10,247 nt of DNA from Acidobacteria bacterium AH-259-G07 (GTDB taxonomy: Bacteria > Acidobacteriota > UBA6911 > RPQK01 > JADFOI01): the NCBI GenBank assembly GCA_027717925.1, contig JALLON010000077.1, positions 1 through 10,247 of the forward strand, written 5' to 3'. Within the stretch, counting starts at the first letter, position 1. Every line of letters starts with the position of its first letter. The notes under the pieces are model-generated. The model had not been told where the DNA came from, did not search any database, and saw only the letters and a program-made list of their open reading frames with translations. Below, one piece after another: positions 6,240 through 10,247 of this stretch. The position numbers were made by a program, and so were the translations under genes.

Positions 6240-7415
6240 ATGTCATTAACCAATATCAGTAAAAAGTTCTTCCAGCCGCTGAAGAGAAGAAAATTATCGT
6301 CCCTGATTTTCTTCGTCACGTCCAAGTGTAACTTGAGTTGCCCGATGTGTTTTTATATGGACGAATTAAATAAAAACGAAGACCTGTCTTATGAAGAAAT
6401 AGATCAGATGACAGCGCAACTGCCTCGATTCGAGCGGCTCCTCCTTTCTGGCGGCGAACCTTTTTTGCGAACGGACCTAGCCGAGGTCGTGAAACTGTTT
6501 TATAAACACAACCATGTCCGTTCTTTAAGCATTCCTACCAGCGGCTTTTCCAAGAACCTGGTAAAGAAGACCACCCTGGAAATCTTGAAGGCCGCCCCCG
6601 AATTACGGTTGAGCCTGGGCTTTTCCTTAGATGGGCTAGAGAAGACGCACAATGAACATAGAGGTTCGGAACAGAGCTATCGCCGCTTGATGGACACGGT
6701 GGCAGACATGGTTCAAATGCAAAACAGCTATCCCAACTTGCGGATCAACCTCAACACGGTGATCACCAGCGAGAACATCACTCAACTGCCCAAATTAATG
6801 AAGTTGACTCGAAAACTCGGATTGGAAAACAGGCACAGTTTCGAATTGATCCGCGAAACCCCGCATAACCAATCCATGCGCAACTTGCGGACGCAAGACC
6901 TGTCAAATTTTTATAGGGAAGCTTTGATGAGACAGTTTCCCGTACAGGTCGGGACAAAAAATATTCAGGATTTTCTAGAGTATATCCAGCTCATGTTCCG
7001 TTATAAAGCCCAGTACGATTATTTTGCTTTCGGAAAAAAATGGCAGGATTTTACCTGCGTTGCTGGTGAGAGCATGTGCGTCATTGACCATAATGGCGAG
7101 GTACGTGCCTGCGAACTTCGCAAGCCGTTAGGGAATCTGAAGGATCACAATTATGATCTGTTCAAGATCCTTCAATCCCCCAAGGGACAGGCAGAAAGAA
7201 AAGACATTGTCGACAACAGGTGCAGTTGTACGCACGTTTGCTTTTTTTATGAAAGCACTTACTGGAGCCCCAAAGCGGTCTTCTTTAGAATGCCGCTGCT
7301 GCTCTTTGAAACCCGTTTACTTGGAAACAAAGTTCTAGACCGTCTATTTGACAAAAGCACCGATTCTCCACATGGAACAGCCCCTTCTTTCCATAATCAT
7401 TCCTACGTACAATAG
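6240..7415 (+). CDS. Radical SAM/SPASM-like enzyme (second of two)
   Basis: This 391-residue radical SAM enzyme carries the cluster motif CNLSCPMC (Cys30, Cys34, Cys37) and the SAM-binding motif LLLSGGEPFLR (67-77), followed by SIPTSGF (97-103) and LGFSLDGLEKTHN (126-138). The C-terminal part has a SPASM-type pattern C-X12-G-X4-C (Cys273, Gly286, Cys291; also Cys280), with CELRKPLGNL (291-300) after it. It ends with a shortened CSCTHVC (328-334) where classic SPASM proteins have CX2CX5CX3C. At least one auxiliary cluster is therefore likely, and a second possibly altered. It shares only general family motifs with the preceding enzyme, so the two are not a recent duplication. A strong ribosome site (AAGGA) precedes the ATG. 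Its last 44 nt overlap the GT2 gene in another frame. Substrate unknown; the operon suggests a sugar- or lipid-linked compound. Confidence 0.9.
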   Translation: MSLTNISKKFFQPLKRRKLSSLIFFVTSKCNLSCPMCFYMDELNKNEDLSYEEIDQMTAQLPRFERLLLSGGEPFLRTDLAEVVKLFYKHNHVRSLSIPTSGFSKNLVKKTTLEILKAAPELRLSLGFSLDGLEKTHNEHRGSEQSYRRLMDTVADMVQMQNSYPNLRINLNTVITSENITQLPKLMKLTRKLGLENRHSFELIRETPHNQSMRNLRTQDLSNFYREALMRQFPVQVGTKNIQDFLEYIQLMFRYKAQYDYFAFGKKWQDFTCVAGESMCVIDHNGEVRACELRKPLGNLKDHNYDLFKILQSPKGQAERKDIVDNRCSCTHVCFFYESTYWSPKAVFFRMPLLLFETRLLGNKVLDRLFDKSTDSPHGTAPSFHNHSYVQ

Positions 7416-8298
7416 AAAGCCCATCCTCAAAAAAACATTGGCGGCCTTGCAAGGCCAGCCCTTAGAGAAAACTCGATACGAAGTCATCGTGGTGGATGAC
7501 GGTTCCACGGACGGGACATCTGAAGAACTGGACCAATGGGCCGCGACCCTGGACCTGAACCTGAAAGTGTTTCATCAGACCAATCGCGGACAGGGGCCCG
7601 CCAGAAATTTAGCCCTCGGAAAGGCCGCCGGGAAATATATTCTTTTTCTGGGAGACGACATCATCCCCGGGCTCGATTTTCTGAACTGCCACCTGGAAGC
7701 CCATGAACGCGAACCCAAAAGCGTTGCCGTGGTAGGGTTTACCGATTGGCATGAAGGGCAGGAGATAACCGAGTTTATGCGCTTCATCGCCCCCTATGGC
7801 CAGCAGTTTAATTTCGAAAAAGTGGAGAAGCATCCCCGGAATCTTTCCTTCGCGTATTTTTACACCTCCAATATTTCTCTGGAGAGCAAGTGGCTGCAGG
7901 AGGAAAGGTTTGATGAGGATTTCAAAGGCTATGGCTGCGAAGACCAGGAATTGGGATATCGCCTGGTAAAAAAGGGCCTGGAACTCATATTTGTCAAGGA
8001 AGCGCGGGCCTTCCACCTTCACCCCTTAACCGAGGAGGACTTGTGCCGGAGGATGCGGAGCAGCGGCCGGGCGTTGTTTGTCTTTTTTAAAAAGCATCCG
8101 CAGATTCATGGGACCGTTTACCTTCACCGGTGGCCGATGCTCATCTGGATGACCGTTTTTCTTTTATACAAGCTGCGATTGGCCAGAATTTTGGATAAGA
8201 AGCTCCATTGGAACTCGATGCTTGTTTATCACCAGTACACCGGCTTTTTGCGAGCACGCTTTCAATCCGGAAGACCGGCCCACCTGGTTTTAAAGTAG
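7372..8298 (+). CDS. GT2 family glycosyltransferase (GT-A fold, inverting)
   Basis: This 308-residue family 2 glycosyltransferase should act on the cytoplasmic side with a nucleotide-sugar donor. The N-terminus is canonical: LLSIIIPTYNR (5-15), then VIVVDDGSTDGT (38-49). The metal-binding DXD equivalent is FLGDDI (92-97). The catalytic-base region is GYGCEDQELGYRL (186-198), with the ED pair of the family. FHLHPLTEEDL (214-224) is a C-terminal motif common in GT2 proteins that look like galactosyl- or mannosyltransferases, but the sugar cannot be assigned. A hydrophobic stretch near 254-268 may anchor it to the membrane. I chose the ATG at 7372; a TTG at 7348 would add eight residues before the conserved start. 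It overlaps the radical SAM gene by 44 nt and is the last gene of the operon. Its codons are richer in G/C than those of the GT2 on the opposite strand. Confidence 0.9.
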   Translation: MEQPLLSIIIPTYNRKPILKKTLAALQGQPLEKTRYEVIVVDDGSTDGTSEELDQWAATLDLNLKVFHQTNRGQGPARNLALGKAAGKYILFLGDDIIPGLDFLNCHLEAHEREPKSVAVVGFTDWHEGQEITEFMRFIAPYGQQFNFEKVEKHPRNLSFAYFYTSNISLESKWLQEERFDEDFKGYGCEDQELGYRLVKKGLELIFVKEARAFHLHPLTEEDLCRRMRSSGRALFVFFKKHPQIHGTVYLHRWPMLIWMTVFLLYKLRLARILDKKLHWNSMLVYHQYTGFLRARFQSGRPAHLVLK

Positions 8299-8308
8299 TC
8301 CGATATAA

Positions 8309-9313
8309 TTATTCAAGGTCTGCCAAGAAAGATTCCATCTTTAATATATGTTTGAATACAAGTCGTCTGAGTCGTGGATGCGGACTGACGATTTTTATTA
8401 TCGTAAATCCTATATCACGCTGTACCTCTGCATATATTTCTCGATCATATTCTTGAATTGTTCTCAGTAATTCTTGGTGGGTTTCATTATCTTTTGATAA
8501 TAGTGTCTTTGCGAGCATTTTTATGAAGTATCGCTTCAGCATTTCTTGCCGCCACTTGTCGAGTGCAGGCGTTTCAAATATGTCTTGCCCTGCGACACAT
8601 GCATACGGCTTTTCGATGTACGCAGTATTCGCGATTGTCTGGGGTATATCCAGCGATTTACTCACATTACGTTCGTACTTGCGCCATACACCAACAAATG
8701 CGTTGATAAACCCGACGTCGTGGTTCACGAGAAGTCGCAACACCGACTCCCAATCACTGCTTAGGATGTCTTCGGTGTAATATCCAATCTGCATTGCCGT
8801 TTCGCGATGATACAAAGTGCTAAGGTGGGGGATAGAGTAGCCCCTGTAGTAATTGATGAATAACCAGTTACCATGGATGATCTTTGGCAGGTCGCTATTA
8901 ATGGTGTCTTCAATAATGGCACCGCTCTTTTCAATTAGCACTTGCTGTTTTGCAAATACCATGATTAATTCGTGCTTCTGAATAAGCTCCGTAGCCCTGC
9001 TGATATAAGATTCGTCAATCAAGTAGTCGTCTCCATCCAGATTGAGCACATAATCACCCCTAGCATATTCATAGAGCGCTAGGCGATAATTCCCAACGCG
9101 GCCACGGCGCTTCAGATTTTGCTTATACTGAAAACGTGGGTCGCTGGTGAATCGTTGCAACACCTGTCTTGTGCCGGCACTGGATGCATCATCACTTACA
9201 ATAACTTCTAAATGTGGATAGTTTTGCGCAAGTGCTGATTCAACTGCTTGCGCGATATAGCGGCTTTGGTTAAATGTGGGTATTAGAATACTGACTTTCG
9301 GGTATTCCTTCAT
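8309..9313 (-). CDS. GT2 family glycosyltransferase, opposite strand
   Basis: This 334-residue family 2 glycosyltransferase has VSILIPTFNQSRYI (7-20) at the N-terminus, VIVSDDASSAGT (37-48) as nucleotide-binding loop, and NLDGDDYL (91-98) with the DXD metal motif. DWES (187-190) lies where the catalytic base is expected, and WRKYERNVSKS (210-220) matches the W-R-x-H/Y-x-x-N-x-S motif of this subgroup. The part beyond residue 230 is charged and less conserved, probably an acceptor or partner region. The start gives the usual short lead to the first strand; no good Shine-Dalgarno is seen. It is tail-to-tail with the radical SAM operon, with 10 nt between stops, and divergent from the second flippase-like gene. 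It is more A/T-rich than the operon genes, which suggests separate acquisition. Substrate unknown. Confidence 0.9.
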   Translation of the reverse strand: MKEYPKVSILIPTFNQSRYIAQAVESALAQNYPHLEVIVSDDASSAGTRQVLQRFTSDPRFQYKQNLKRRGRVGNYRLALYEYARGDYVLNLDGDDYLIDESYISRATELIQKHELIMVFAKQQVLIEKSGAIIEDTINSDLPKIIHGNWLFINYYRGYSIPHLSTLYHRETAMQIGYYTEDILSSDWESVLRLLVNHDVGFINAFVGVWRKYERNVSKSLDIPQTIANTAYIEKPYACVAGQDIFETPALDKWRQEMLKRYFIKMLAKTLLSKDNETHQELLRTIQEYDREIYAEVQRDIGFTIIKIVSPHPRLRRLVFKHILKMESFLADLE

Positions 9314-9319
9314 GCCATA

Positions 9320-9349
9320 AGTATAATTGTGAGGCCAGAATCGAGTCGA
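9320..9349 (-). promoter_or_regulatory. Possible sigma-70-type promoter of the minus-strand GT2
   Basis: On the minus strand TCGACT (9349-9344, four of six matches to TTGACA) is separated by 18 nt from TATACT (9325-9320). Only six bases lie between this -10 and the start codon at 9313, so the transcript would start at or beside the ATG and be nearly leaderless. That agrees with the absence of a Shine-Dalgarno. Confidence 0.35.
9322..9327 (+). promoter_or_regulatory. Consensus -10 (TATAAT) facing the second flippase-like gene
   Basis: A perfect TATAAT hexamer on the plus strand overlaps the minus-strand TATACT by four bases. No good -35 is found at 16-18 nt. A transcript from it would have a leader of about 80 nt before the ATG at 9413. 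Confidence 0.28.
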
Positions 9350-9412
9350 AAAATCACTATTACGTCCCCGGACTGCCTTGAAATTCTTTAAAGAGGGAAC
9401 ACATCCAGGTTT

Positions 9413-10247
9413 ATGAAAAAACTCTTTTTCAGACTAATTGTCAGCTTATCATTAATGACAATAATCTTAAGGGAAATTGACTTACACACAGTAGTTTCTG
9501 AGTTGTCGAGCACAAAACTGGGATATGTGCTCTTAGCTGTTTTCTTGGTGCTCCTCAAATATTGGATAAGTGCATTGAGATGGAGAATGCTTCTTACAGC
9601 AAAAAGCATAGATGTGGATCTGACCGAGCTTGCACGTCTCTACTTGATTGGAGCTTTTTTTAATACCTTCTTGCCCACAAACGTAGGAGGAGATGCGGTC
9701 AAGATAGCCAAATTGGGAAAGAAGACGGGAGAAGGTATAGATAGTGCTGCATCGGTTTTCATGGAGCGGTTCACGGGCGTGGTTGTGCTCGTTCTCATAT
9801 CATCGGCGGCGCTAGTTTACTTCTACAAAGTGTGGGGTCTTGTGCTTTTTGTGGGAATACTGTTGGCATTTACTCTGGGCTTTTTTGTCCTGCACAGGAT
9901 TCAGAACCTACATCACCTGATGCAGAAATTCTATCGATCCGTCATGGCCTACAAGTCAGAGACAAGGATTCTAGCTTACGCTCTTATTGTGGCGTTTATT
10001 GCTCAGGCAGTGGTGATCGGGGCCTATTATGCCGTCTTCTTGGCCTTACACTTACAGCCCCCACTCCTTTGGACAATTTTCGTCCTTCCCATCATAATCC
10101 TGGCGGGTTTCCTGCCGATAAGCCTGAATGGTTTGGGGATCGAGGAAAGTCTGTTTATTCTTTTTTTTGCAACATATCTGGGGGCAACCACTACCGCACA
10201 GGCGCTGGCAGTTTCCTTCATGTTCCGCCTCGTAAGACTTGCGGCCT
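9413..10247 (+). CDS. Flippase-like membrane protein (LPG synthase TM region / UPF0104 family), 3' end beyond window
   Basis: An ATG at 9413 opens a frame of 278 codons that is still open at the window end. It begins MKKLFFRLIVSLSLMTIILR, a basic start followed by a first helix. It belongs to the same broad family as the protein at 4069 (PF03706/UPF0104-type) but to a clearly different branch. LKYWISALRWRMLL (48-61) resembles the family's second-helix motif. FFNTFLPTNVGGDAVKIAKL (82-101) is the family's best-known signature, here in its VGGD form. ERFTGVVVLVLIS follows (118-130), and ISLNGLGIEESLF (244-256) matches the late glycine-rich motif. About 20-70 residues are probably missing. The ribosome site is weak (AGG 3 nt before the ATG; AGAGGG 15 nt before). 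A role in transport or presentation of a lipid-linked glycan intermediate is inferred. Confidence 0.85.
   Translation, partial: MKKLFFRLIVSLSLMTIILREIDLHTVVSELSSTKLGYVLLAVFLVLLKYWISALRWRMLLTAKSIDVDLTELARLYLIGAFFNTFLPTNVGGDAVKIAKLGKKTGEGIDSAASVFMERFTGVVVLVLISSAALVYFYKVWGLVLFVGILLAFTLGFFVLHRIQNLHHLMQKFYRSVMAYKSETRILAYALIVAFIAQAVVIGAYYAVFLALHLQPPLLWTIFVLPIIILAGFLPISLNGLGIEESLFILFFATYLGATTTAQALAVSFMFRLVRLAA

Noticed and set aside
7348..7371. TTG start of the GT2 gene giving eight more residues
   Set aside because: The ATG at 7372 gives the normal short lead to the SIIIPTYN strand, and the TTG has no ribosome site.
7609..8022. 137-codon minus-strand frame inside the GT2 gene
   Set aside because: It lies antisense to clear GT2 motifs and has no recognisable protein features.
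8274..8288. Terminator-like hairpin ACCGG-CCCAC-CTGGT plus TTTT at the end of the operon
   Set aside because: The stem is five pairs with one G-T, lies within the GT2 coding end, and the T run is only four bases counting the stem base.
4069..8298. Hopanoid cluster (HpnH radical SAM, HpnI GT2, HpnL membrane protein)
   Set aside because: The family mix looks similar, but both radical SAM proteins have C-terminal SPASM-type Cys sets and N-termini unlike HpnH, and no squalene/hopene genes are nearby.

Overview
The window is an accessory glycan or glycolipid biosynthesis region from a bacterium, probably Gram-negative and environmental. This rests on the gene content: a GT39-type lipid-linked sugar transferase, GT4 and GT2 glycosyltransferases, two flippase-like membrane proteins, a methyltransferase, and two SPASM-type radical SAM enzymes. 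Base composition is moderate and uneven from gene to gene, as is usual for exchangeable surface-polysaccharide loci. No gene gives a firm taxonomic call. No rRNA, tRNA, IS element, CRISPR array or phage gene was recognised.

Layout. (1) 1-2427, minus strand: a SAM-dependent methyltransferase (2427 to 1585) followed by a GT39/ArnT-like membrane glycosyltransferase (1588 to beyond position 1). The two are coupled by a GTGA start/stop overlap. (2) 2610-3707, plus strand: a GT4 glycosyltransferase, divergent from the methyltransferase across a 182-base gap. (3) 3708-4068: a gap of about 360 bases with small repeats, a hairpin and no convincing gene. (4) 4069-8298, plus strand: a tight four-gene run of flippase-like protein, radical SAM/SPASM enzyme, second radical SAM/SPASM enzyme and GT2 glycosyltransferase. 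The joints are 5 nt, 39 nt and a 44-nt overlap, so this is very likely one operon. (5) 8309-9313, minus strand: a second GT2, tail-to-tail with the operon and 10 nt away. (6) 9413 to beyond 10247, plus strand: a second, different flippase-like protein, divergent from that GT2 over a 99-base gap.

How the genes may work together (inference). The soluble GT2 and GT4 enzymes would add sugars to a lipid or polysaccharide acceptor on the cytoplasmic face. The two LPG-synthase-TM-type proteins may move or present lipid-linked substrates. The GT39 protein would transfer a sugar from a polyprenyl carrier on the outer face. The paired radical SAM enzymes probably do chemistry on a sugar, lipid or peptide component. 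The 4069-8298 cassette is the part least explained by known systems.
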